A stretch of DNA of 5,983 bases, taken from Planctomycetaceae bacterium (GTDB taxonomy: Bacteria > Planctomycetota > Planctomycetia > Planctomycetales > Planctomycetaceae). The notes under the pieces are model-generated. The model did not search any database. It was not told the DNA's origin and was given only the letters and a program-made list of their open reading frames with translations. Positions 1 to 5,983 of this stretch are shown here, piece by piece (positions within the stretch are counted from its first letter, which is position 1; each line of letters begins with the position of its first letter). The position numbers and the translations under genes are program-made. Location of the stretch: contig JALWSL010000361.1 of the NCBI GenBank assembly GCA_027080405.1, forward strand, positions 1 to 5,983, read 5' to 3'.

Positions 1-1
1 T

Positions 2-961
2 CTGCTCGCCTTCAACGCCTGGCCCGGGTATATCCAGGCGCTTCTTTTCCTGCCGGGGATTGCGTATCTGGCGACTGAAACGGATCGCATCAACTTCTTT
101 TTCGCTTCTGTCCCCTTCAGCTTTTATGCCATTTTTGCCGTTACCGGAACACTGCTTCTTTCGCTCGATCGGGCCCCGTTCCTCGGTCGTCGATTTCGAC
201 AGGCGATCGAACGGGCGCGAACAACCGGCCTGTTGAACCGGGCAGACAGCATGCCGCTTTCTCTCGGCGATGCCGACATGCACGAAGTCCCGCAGCATTA
301 CCGACCGCATTCAGTCGAATTCACCTTGCCGTTGTTCCTGCTGATCGCGGTCATCATCGGCAGCTTCATTCTTACCGGAACTCCGCAGGTTCGCTGGGGC
401 TTTGCAGCCGCACTGATTCTCACCGCCCTGATGGCGTTGGCCAGAGGCATGAAACTTCACGAACTGATCACCGGCATCGGTGAGGGTCTCAAAAGTGTCG
501 TTCTCGCCTCGGTCATCCTGATGTTCGCCATCACGTTGGGAGGAATCACCCAATCAATTGGCGGCGGCACGTACCTGGTTGAACTGTTGGGGAACAGCGT
601 TCCCTACTGGTCGTTACCTGCCCTTCTGTTTCTTGTCACGATCGGCATCGCCTTTTCGACCGGCACCAGTTGGGGAACCTACGCGGTCGCCTTTCCGCTG
701 GCAATGCCTCTTGCCGTTTCAATCGCGCAGGCGGAATCACTGACGGATGAAAAAACCTTTCTGATGATCTGTTTTGCCACCGTGCTCAATGGAGCCGTCT
801 TTGGAGACCAGTGTTCCCCCATTTCAGACACAACCGTTCTGAGCGCCATGACAACCGGCACCGATCTGATGGATCACGTCCTCACGCAAATCGTCCCTGC
901 GTCTGCTGCCGCCCTGCTGGCTGTCATCTGCTGGACTGCAATGACGCTGACGTGCGGATAA
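2..961 (+). CDS. NhaC-family Na+/H+ antiporter, C-terminal part (5' end outside window)
   Basis: The reading frame is open from the first complete codon at position 2 to TAA at 959-961, giving 319 residues of a protein that starts upstream. A TTG at 233 could be mistaken for a start, but the codons before it encode good membrane protein (NAWPGYIQALLFLPG near the beginning), so it is internal. Hydrophobic segments lie at about residues 10-20, 37-57, 108-127, 133-148, 162-181, 204-219, 225-242 and 296-315 of the visible part. Two signatures point to the NhaC/MleN antiporter superfamily (COG1757): FSTGTSWGT at about 218-226, and FGDQCSPISDTTVLS at about 267-281, whose polar and acidic residues lie in the ion path in this family. 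Such proteins exchange cytoplasmic Na+ for external H+ across the inner membrane; some relatives exchange organic anions or amino acids, so the substrate is not fixed. A charged loop near residues 60-105 separates two membrane blocks. The family assignment is firm, the exact substrate is not. Confidence 0.9.
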   Translation: MLAFNAWPGYIQALLFLPGIAYLATETDRINFFFASVPFSFYAIFAVTGTLLLSLDRAPFLGRRFRQAIERARTTGLLNRADSMPLSLGDADMHEVPQHYRPHSVEFTLPLFLLIAVIIGSFILTGTPQVRWGFAAALILTALMALARGMKLHELITGIGEGLKSVVLASVILMFAITLGGITQSIGGGTYLVELLGNSVPYWSLPALLFLVTIGIAFSTGTSWGTYAVAFPLAMPLAVSIAQAESLTDEKTFLMICFATVLNGAVFGDQCSPISDTTVLSAMTTGTDLMDHVLTQIVPASAAALLAVICWTAMTLTCG

Positions 962-1018
962 CAACAACGCGTAATAACAACGTGCGAATGATAACAGGAA
1001 ATCATCTCGGGAAAAAAC

Positions 1019-1441
1019 ATGAACGTGCCGAAAGCGATCTCTGGTATTCTGAAACTGGTGTGGGCCGCGCCCTGGTCGGTTGTCGGGCTCTGCATCGGGC
1101 TGGGCTCCTGTATGACCGGGGGAAAGGCAAAGCGGAACGGGAATGTGCTGGAGTTTCACGGCGGTTTGGCCAAATGGTTGCTCCAGTTGACTCCGGTCGA
1201 TGCCATCGCGATCACAATCGGACACGTTGTTCTGGGGCGATCCGAAACCGCCCTCGATATCAGTCGGGATCACGAACGCGTTCACGTCAGGCAATACGAA
1301 CGCTGGGGAATCTTCTTCGTCCCCGCTTACTTCTTTCTGTCGGGGTTGCTCTGGATACGGGGGAAAGATGCGTATCGGGATAATCCGTTTGAAGTCGAAG
1401 CGTACGCCGTCGACACGCCATCGCATCGCAACTCCGCTTGA
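1019..1441 (+). CDS. Small membrane-associated protein with HExxH motif, putative zinc-binding protein of unknown function
   Basis: This complete gene encodes 140 residues. In-frame stops at 989 and 992 leave the ATG at 1019 as the only reasonable start, with a weak GGGA (1009-1012) six bases before it. A hydrophobic segment spans about residues 9-32 and a second about 97-112. Between them lie TIGHVVLG (66-73) and HERVH (85-89), an HExxH pattern in which the two histidines and Glu86 could bind zinc and act as base. NPFEVEAY (122-129) follows and offers Glu125 or Glu127 as a third ligand, as in gluzincin-type arrangements. I recall similar short proteins with HERVHVRQYERWG and DNPFE-EAY blocks in diverse bacteria, generally left as hypothetical; no reaction is known to me. 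LGSC at 28-31 resembles a weak lipobox, but a plain membrane helix is as likely. It lies 57 bases after the antiporter gene on the same strand and could be co-transcribed with it. Proteolytic activity is only a hypothesis. Confidence 0.8.
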   Translation: MNVPKAISGILKLVWAAPWSVVGLCIGLGSCMTGGKAKRNGNVLEFHGGLAKWLLQLTPVDAIAITIGHVVLGRSETALDISRDHERVHVRQYERWGIFFVPAYFFLSGLLWIRGKDAYRDNPFEVEAYAVDTPSHRNSA

Positions 1442-1464
1442 TTCCCGCCGCTCCCCCTAAATGG

Positions 1465-1470
1465 TATGAT
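1465..1470 (+). promoter_or_regulatory. Possible -10 element (TATGAT) upstream of the repeat leader and addB
   Basis: TATGAT matches the sigma-70 type -10 consensus at five of six positions and sits 24 bases after the stop of the preceding gene. The matching -35 region is poor: TTCCCG at 1442-1447 would give a 17-base spacer, while TTGATT at 1438-1443 would be 21 bases away. If used, transcription would start near 1477 and make a leader of about 150 nt containing the 18-bp repeats. The evidence is one hexamer in a suitable place, so this is tentative. Confidence 0.25.
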
Positions 1471-1488
1471 GTCAGCGCGCAGGACGAT

Positions 1489-1578
1489 TCAGCCATGTCA
1501 GCGAACTCAGCCACGTGTGCGGTGTCAACCATGTGTGCCATATCAACAGTGTGTGCCGTATCAGCCATGCGTGCATGA
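1489..1578 (+). repeat. Degenerate 18-bp tandem repeat, five units
   Basis: Five consecutive 18-base units start at 1489, 1507, 1525, 1543 and 1561, each beginning TCA; the consensus is close to TCAGCCATGTGTGCCGTA. Units 2 to 4 are the most alike (GTGTGC in the middle); units 1 and 5 diverge at their 3' ends. A further diverged copy, TCAGTCATGCGGGC, begins at 1586 after a seven-base interruption. As 18 is a multiple of three, every frame carries a six-residue repeat. On the + strand an ATG at 1495 opens a 27-codon frame ending with TGA at 1576-1578, preceded by AGGA at 1481-1484, with cysteines at residues 8, 14 and 20. The array lies wholly in the 186-base gap before addB. It may be a minisatellite, a leader peptide or a binding-site array; the sequence alone does not decide. 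Confidence 0.75.
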
Positions 1579-1612
1579 AGTTGCATCAGTCATGCGGGCG
1601 ATTCAACGCCGG

Positions 1613-1618
1613 AAAGGA
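1613..1618 (+). promoter_or_regulatory. Ribosome binding site for addB
   Basis: AAAGGA lies nine bases before the GTG at 1628 and is the best Shine-Dalgarno match in the window. An in-frame TGA at 1619-1621, between this site and the GTG, leaves only the codons TTC and ATC before the GTG, so the start is effectively forced. Confidence 0.6.
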
Positions 1619-1627
1619 TGATTCATC

Positions 1628-4600
1628 GTGGAAATTGTGACCGGAATAGCGGGAACCGGGAAAACGACGTATTGCCTGGAGCAGTACCGATCCGCCATTC
1701 GACAAGCCAACCTGGAGGGCAAACTCGGCACCACGCTCTGGATTACGCCGACTCATCGAGCCGGGCAGGCGGTATTGAAGCAATTACCGGACAAGGATCT
1801 CCCCTGCCTCTGGTCGCCCGGCGTGATGACGTTCGATCAATTTGCCGAACAGGTTATCCAACGCAGCGGTTTGACAGCCTCGATGCTCAACCCCGCACAA
1901 CGCCGGATGCTGATCGAATCAATTGTTCGCCAGATCAGGGAACAGGGGCAGTTGAACTACTTCTCGCGGATTGGTGATACGTCCGGCTTTGTAAAACTGG
2001 TTTCGTCATTCATTTCCGAATTGAAAAGAGACGAAACATGGCCCGCGGATCTTGCCGAGGCGTTGCAGAAAAAGGAAGCGACGCCCAAAGATCGGGAACT
2101 GTATCAAATTTATGACGCCTATCAGCAGAAACTGCATCAATGGGATCGCTACGATGCACAAGGCCGCTTCTGGCGGGCTCGCTCGGTGCTGGCCGAGGGA
2201 AACTGGAGCGCCTTCCCGGAATTGAACATGGTCGTTGTGGACGGCTTCACCGACTTCACCAGCACCCAGTACGAAGTGCTGAGCCTGCTCGCTTCACATG
2301 CCGAGGCGATGATGGTCACACTCCCGACAGACGCAGACGACAAACGCCAGGATCTCTTCGCAAAACCAGACGCCGCGGCTGCCACATTGAATCGATTGAC
2401 TGGCAATTTTCAGGTGCGTCAAACCGTCTTGAAACCCTCACCCGGGAAAACAATTCCCCCCGGGATTGAAACCATCAGAAAAACACTCTTTCAAAACGCC
2501 AGAGAACTGGTTCCCGCCGAACAGTCAGCCGGAATCTCCTGTTTTTCCGCGTTGGGGCCACGGGCGGAAATTCGCGAAACCGCCCGACGGGTCAAACAGT
2601 TACTGCTCGCAGGAACCCCCGCCGAAGAAATCCTGGTCACCTCCCGCGATCTGGATTCACAACAGAACCTGATCGAAGAAATCTGGAACGATGCAGGAAT
2701 CCCCTTCTACCTGGCCGGTTCAAAAACCGTCGCCACGCTTCCCCTGGCCCGCTCGCTTGTCACGCTGCTTCGTTTCGAACGGAAAAACTGGTCGTTTCCG
2801 ACGATGAAAACCGTGCTGCGTCACCTGAATCTTTCGCTTCCCGGATTCAAGGCGATTGAATACCGAACGCGAATCTGTCTGAACGCGGTTCGCTCCTTGA
2901 ATGTGCAATCTGGCCAGAAAGAGATTCTTCGCCTGCTCGAATCCCGAGCCTCCCGGGATCAGCAAAGTGATTACGATCGGCTAAGCTCCCGCGATTACGC
3001 TCTGGCCAGCGAAACATTACGGGAATTGCAGAAACGACTTGCAGGTCTCCATCAATCACGCACCTATTACGATCACGTCATGAACCTGCTTGGCTGCAGC
3101 CGCGAACTGCTTTTCGGGAAGAACTCCCAAAAAGAACAGGATCCCTCACTCACCCGGACACTCCCTCGACAGGAACAGTGGGATTTGATCGCGGGAATGC
3201 TCCGGGAAGCGGCTCTGTTTCAGGATCGACTCCTTGAAGAAACAGCCGAACAAACGGCCGGACAGGCAAAGCAGAAAAAAGTCTCGCTGGCTCAGTTCAC
3301 AAACTGGGTTGAAGACCTGTTTCATTCGCAGACCATTCCTGCGCCACGGGCAAAACCGGGGGAAGTGATGATCCTCCCCGCCAGCGACGCCCGCCACCTG
3401 CGCGCTTCGTATCTGTTTATCACCGGACTGCACGAAGGCTCCTTCCCGCAAAACTCGGATCGCCAACCCTTCTACAGCGAACAGGAAAGACGCCAATGGA
3501 TTGAACTCGGCGTCCGGCTGGATGTTCGCGAATCGCAATTTCAGGAAGAAATGCAGTTCTTCTATCGCCTGGCAACCCGAGCCGACCGACATCTGACACT
3601 CTCCTATTCACGCGTTTCCCAAAAGGGACAGCCGCAGTACCCGGCGACTTTTTACCAGGCGGTTCTTTCCCTGTTCGATCCACAAACACTGCACGAAGAA
3701 GAAATCGGGAAACTCTCCCCGGTTCCGGATGACGACGATCTGTTGACACGTTCCGAACTGCGCATGAACGCCGTGCAACAGATTTTCGATGCGCAACCCG
3801 CTCTGCTCAAATGGTGGCAGAATAACCCGACGGAAAAAAACAGTGCCGCCTCCCTGTTGGCAGCAGCAACCATGAATACCTTTCGCTTTGAACAGCCCGG
3901 CTTTTCAACATTCGAAGGACTGCTTGGCAACCCGGAAAATCTGCAGGCCCTGCGCGAACATTACAATCCGGACTACACCTTCAGCGCGACAAAGCTGGAG
4001 TCCTACGCGGAATGCCCCTTCCGGTTTTTTATCGAATCGGTGCTGAAGTTGTCACCCGTCGAGAATCCGAAACTCGCCACCGATCACGCTCGCCGGGGGA
4101 ATATCATTCACGATCTGCTTTCCCGTCTGCACGAAAACGACCTTTCCGAATTGCTCAAACAATCGGAAGAAGGAAACTCGATGCGGCTGGCTGAAAAGTT
4201 TCTCGAATTGCTCGCCGAAAAATTCGACATCAACTACCCCCGCAGTGAACTGCAAACCGCGCTCGATCAGATCGAGCGAAAACTGCTCGCCGAATGGGCA
4301 GAACTCTACTGCGAACAAAGCCGCGATTATGTCGATGATCTTCTGCCAATATGGGAGCAGACGCCGGATACCCGCTTCCGCGAACTCTCCTTTGGCAGCG
4401 ATCGGGAATCGGACGAATCAGACGATTCAACAGAAACCCTCCCCGCGATCCAGTTCGGCAAGGGCGATCAGCAGATCAATATCGAAGGACGGATCGACCG
4501 CATCGATGTCGGCTGCCGGGACGGACAGGAACTGTTCACCGTGATCGATTACAAAACCGGAAAAATCCCGACCGTGAAAAACGAAGACATCTCCGCTGGA

Positions 4601-4969
4601 ACAGGCCTGCAACTCGCCCTGTACGCGGTCGCCGTGATGAGACTCAAATTGCTGGGCGAAAATGCAACTCCCTGGCAGGTCGGTTATTGGGGAATCAAGG
4701 AAAAGGGGTATGTAGCGAAGTTTGTCAGAAATAGCAAAAAAGGCCCTCAGCAACTCGCCGAAGAAACCCTTGCCCATTGGGAAGAAATGCTGGGACAAGT
4801 TCTCCCGGCCATGGTGCAGTCAATCCGTCAGGGCGAATTCCCTGTCTATTCAACAAACGAAAAATGCGTCGAACGCTGCCCATTCAACACCATCTGCAGG
4901 GTCAACCAGATTCGTTCCCTGCCACCTCAACTGGAAAAAATCTGGTCGTTTCAGAAAAACATCGAGTAA
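1628..4969 (+). CDS. addB: AddB-type subunit of AddAB helicase-nuclease (RecB-family PD-(D/E)xK nuclease)
   Basis: This complete gene starts at GTG, ends with TAA and encodes 1113 residues, close to the usual 1000-1170 of AddB. With AddA it processes double-strand DNA ends for RecA-dependent repair in the cytoplasm; AddB provides one nuclease and, in studied homologues, Chi recognition. The N-terminus has an intact Walker A, GIAGTGKT (6-13), followed by a helicase-like fold with MVVVDGFTDFT (201-211) in the motif II region and FITGLHEGSFP (597-607), an AddB/RecB hallmark. Most AddB proteins are not active helicases, and no full helicase motif set is obvious here. The C-terminal nuclease shows GNIIHDLL with His828, GRIDRID with Asp957, VIDYKTGK with Asp974 and Lys976, and QLALY (995-999), matching His, Asp, Asp and Lys of the RecB active site. 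Cys796 (AECPF) with Cys1080, Cys1084 and Cys1090 should hold a 4Fe-4S cluster that staples the domain. The C-x3-C-x5-C spacing differs by one residue from B. subtilis AddB. An acidic serine-rich insert lies at 924-937. The start of addA follows 95 bases downstream. Confidence 0.92.
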   Translation: MEIVTGIAGTGKTTYCLEQYRSAIRQANLEGKLGTTLWITPTHRAGQAVLKQLPDKDLPCLWSPGVMTFDQFAEQVIQRSGLTASMLNPAQRRMLIESIVRQIREQGQLNYFSRIGDTSGFVKLVSSFISELKRDETWPADLAEALQKKEATPKDRELYQIYDAYQQKLHQWDRYDAQGRFWRARSVLAEGNWSAFPELNMVVVDGFTDFTSTQYEVLSLLASHAEAMMVTLPTDADDKRQDLFAKPDAAAATLNRLTGNFQVRQTVLKPSPGKTIPPGIETIRKTLFQNARELVPAEQSAGISCFSALGPRAEIRETARRVKQLLLAGTPAEEILVTSRDLDSQQNLIEEIWNDAGIPFYLAGSKTVATLPLARSLVTLLRFERKNWSFPTMKTVLRHLNLSLPGFKAIEYRTRICLNAVRSLNVQSGQKEILRLLESRASRDQQSDYDRLSSRDYALASETLRELQKRLAGLHQSRTYYDHVMNLLGCSRELLFGKNSQKEQDPSLTRTLPRQEQWDLIAGMLREAALFQDRLLEETAEQTAGQAKQKKVSLAQFTNWVEDLFHSQTIPAPRAKPGEVMILPASDARHLRASYLFITGLHEGSFPQNSDRQPFYSEQERRQWIELGVRLDVRESQFQEEMQFFYRLATRADRHLTLSYSRVSQKGQPQYPATFYQAVLSLFDPQTLHEEEIGKLSPVPDDDDLLTRSELRMNAVQQIFDAQPALLKWWQNNPTEKNSAASLLAAATMNTFRFEQPGFSTFEGLLGNPENLQALREHYNPDYTFSATKLESYAECPFRFFIESVLKLSPVENPKLATDHARRGNIIHDLLSRLHENDLSELLKQSEEGNSMRLAEKFLELLAEKFDINYPRSELQTALDQIERKLLAEWAELYCEQSRDYVDDLLPIWEQTPDTRFRELSFGSDRESDESDDSTETLPAIQFGKGDQQINIEGRIDRIDVGCRDGQELFTVIDYKTGKIPTVKNEDISAGTGLQLALYAVAVMRLKLLGENATPWQVGYWGIKEKGYVAKFVRNSKKGPQQLAEETLAHWEEMLGQVLPAMVQSIRQGEFPVYSTNEKCVERCPFNTICRVNQIRSLPPQLEKIWSFQKNIE

Positions 4970-5009
4970 CGATTGAAAACTCGTTCGGAACCTCTCGGAT
5001 ACAAAAGCG

Positions 5010-5039
5010 GCAAATCGACACAAAGCAAATCGACATAAA
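5010..5039 (+). repeat. Short direct repeat in the addB-addA spacer
   Basis: CAAATCGACA occurs at 5011-5020 and again at 5026-5035, a 15-base period; both copies are preceded by G and followed by an A-rich run (CAAA and TAAA). Two weaker echoes, GCGAGATAAA (5041-5050) and GCAGTAAATTCGAT (5051-5064), continue up to the addA start. This fills much of the 95-base gap, which shows no hairpin-plus-T-run terminator. Two copies of ten bases may be a small slippage duplication or a site for a dimeric regulator. Confidence 0.5.
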
Positions 5040-5064
5040 AGCGAGATAAAGCAGTAAATTCGAT

Positions 5065-5983
5065 ATGAAATACACCCCTCAACAGGAACAGGCGATTACA
5101 ACCCGAAACGTTTCGGTAGCACTTGCTGCCGGGGCAGGCTGTGGCAAAACTTTTGTGCTGACCCAGCGATTCGTCGCCCAATTGATGGAAAATCCGGACG
5201 AACAGACGCTTTCCGGCATGATGGCGATCACCTTCACCGATCGGGCTGCCCGGGAAATGAGAGACCGCATCCGTGATGCTGTTCGAAAACAGCTCGCCCA
5301 ATGCCCCGACGATCAAGCCGCCAACTGGGAAACGGTTCTGCGCGAACTGGAATCGGCCCGCATTCAAACCGTCCACTCTTTTTGCACCGCGACCCTGCGC
5401 GCTCATGCGACCGAGTTGGGAATGGATCCCGATTTCAGTGTTCTGGACGAACCGACCGCCGCCGCGATGGTCTCGCAAACCGTGCAGAACTTCCTCGAAC
5501 AGCAGTTGCGCAAGAACAACAAACAGGCCGGCGAACTCGTTTTGCGGTACGGCCTCGAAAATGTCCAACTGTTTCTGAGATCGTTCCTGAATCAGCGTTT
5601 CCGTTACCGCGAAGCAGCGAACATCGCACAGGATGAAGAAAGCCTGATCCAATTCTGGCTCACCCACTTTCGGGATCGCTATCTTCCGGATCGATTCAAA
5701 CAGTTCGCCGACTCAACCGCGGCGCAGCAGATAAAAGAATTGCTCCAGAACAGTTCTTCCCTTCCTGCGGAAATGCAAAAAAGACGCACGGTCATTCTTG
5801 GCCTGCTCGACACCCTCGATGAAAAAGGCACACTCACATCCGAGCAAATTGCTGAACTAATCGACCACGCGAAAATCCAGGGAGGCGGCCCCAAAAAGAA
5901 ATGGGCGACCGAAGAACTTTATGAATCCGCGAAAACCGCCCTGAAAGAACTGCGCGACGATGCCAAAAAGCTGCTCGATGAAA
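5065..5983 (+). CDS. addA: AddA-type helicase subunit of AddAB, N-terminal part (3' end outside window)
   Basis: The frame opens at ATG 5065 and runs off the window after 306 complete codons. An in-frame TAA at 5047 leaves this ATG as the only standard start; no convincing Shine-Dalgarno sequence precedes it. The protein begins as a UvrD/Rep-family (SF1A) helicase: Q-motif TPQQEQAI (4-11), motif I AGAGCGKT (22-29) with catalytic Lys28, motif Ia AITFTDRAAREMRDRI (54-69), and IQTVHSFC (100-107). The LGMDPDFSVLDE stretch (118-129) is typical of AddA/RecB helicases, where it leads into the 1B insertion. The rest of the visible part (about 130-306) is helical and charged, as expected for that insertion. 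Motif II (DEFQDT type), the later helicase motifs and any C-terminal nuclease lie beyond the window; AddA is usually about 1100-1250 residues. It would unwind DNA 3' to 5' and partner the AddB encoded just upstream. Cys26 replaces the commoner serine in motif I. RecB is the main alternative, but the AddB neighbour favours AddA. Confidence 0.88.
   Translation, partial: MKYTPQQEQAITTRNVSVALAAGAGCGKTFVLTQRFVAQLMENPDEQTLSGMMAITFTDRAAREMRDRIRDAVRKQLAQCPDDQAANWETVLRELESARIQTVHSFCTATLRAHATELGMDPDFSVLDEPTAAAMVSQTVQNFLEQQLRKNNKQAGELVLRYGLENVQLFLRSFLNQRFRYREAANIAQDEESLIQFWLTHFRDRYLPDRFKQFADSTAAQQIKELLQNSSSLPAEMQKRRTVILGLLDTLDEKGTLTSEQIAELIDHAKIQGGGPKKKWATEELYESAKTALKELRDDAKKLLDE

Noticed and set aside
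824..1426. A 200-codon open frame on the - strand across the HExxH protein gene
   Set aside because: The translation is low in hydrophobic core patterns and rich in Arg, Asp and Pro, has no recognisable motif, and lies opposite two convincing + strand genes; it is a shadow of their codon bias.
1489..1578. CRISPR array
   Set aside because: The 18-bp units are contiguous, with no unique spacers between them, and they are degenerate.
1287..1586. A - strand frame of 99 codons whose N-terminal part is a six-residue repeat (MADTAH, TVDMAH, MVDTAH type)
   Set aside because: The repeat in the protein follows automatically from the 18-bp DNA period, and the remainder is antisense to the HExxH gene; no RBS or conserved motif supports it.
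1618..1977. An ATG at 1618 opening a 119-codon + strand frame overlapping addB
   Set aside because: It is out of frame with the Walker A-bearing protein, its product is unlike any protein I know, and the Shine-Dalgarno sequence fits the GTG at 1628.
4973..5003. Promoter for addA: TTGAAA at 4973-4978 with GATACA at 4998-5003
   Set aside because: The -35-like hexamer is good, but the spacer is 19 bases and the -10 matches only three of six positions; not enough to annotate.
4951..5667. A 238-codon open frame on the - strand opposite the addA start
   Set aside because: The + strand encodes an unmistakable UvrD-family helicase N-terminus here, so the antisense frame is a by-product.
1628..5983. 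A Cas4-type or new anti-phage nuclease-helicase pair
   Set aside because: Length, motif order, the four-cysteine pattern and the adjacent UvrD-type helicase all fit the known AddAB repair complex; no other defence gene is visible.

Overview
The window reads as ordinary chromosomal DNA of a moderately GC-rich bacterium (roughly 55% GC by eye). All supported genes are on the + strand. The most likely source is a planctomycete-type bacterium. That is an inference from the style of the AddA motif I (AGAGCGKT followed by FVLTQRF), the weak Shine-Dalgarno sequences and the loose gene spacing; no marker gene here proves it.

Layout. Positions 2-961 hold the C-terminal part of an NhaC-type Na+/H+ antiporter whose start lies upstream of the window. 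Positions 1019-1441 encode a small membrane-associated protein of 140 residues with an HExxH motif (HERVH) and a conserved-looking NPFEVEAY tail. It is a putative zinc-binding protein of unknown function. Positions 1442-1627 are non-coding on present evidence, but hold a degenerate 18-bp tandem repeat (five units, 1489-1578) between a possible -10 element and the next gene. Positions 1628-4969 encode a complete AddB-type subunit of an AddAB helicase-nuclease. A 95-bp spacer with short direct repeats follows. Positions 5065-5983 hold the first 306 codons of an AddA-type UvrD/Rep-family helicase, cut by the window end.

How the genes work together. AddB and AddA should form the heterodimer that processes double-strand DNA ends for recombination repair and also degrades linear foreign DNA. 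AddB supplies a RecB-family nuclease domain with a predicted iron-sulfur staple; AddA supplies the helicase motor and, usually, a second nuclease domain that would lie outside this window. The antiporter and the HExxH protein have no evident functional link to AddAB.

I see no clearly new multi-gene system. The points most worth checking are the repeat leader before addB (which can encode a 27-residue peptide with cysteines every six residues), the uncharacterised HExxH membrane protein, and the Cys-x3-Cys-x5-Cys spacing in AddB, where the Bacillus subtilis protein has Cys-x2-Cys-x5-Cys.
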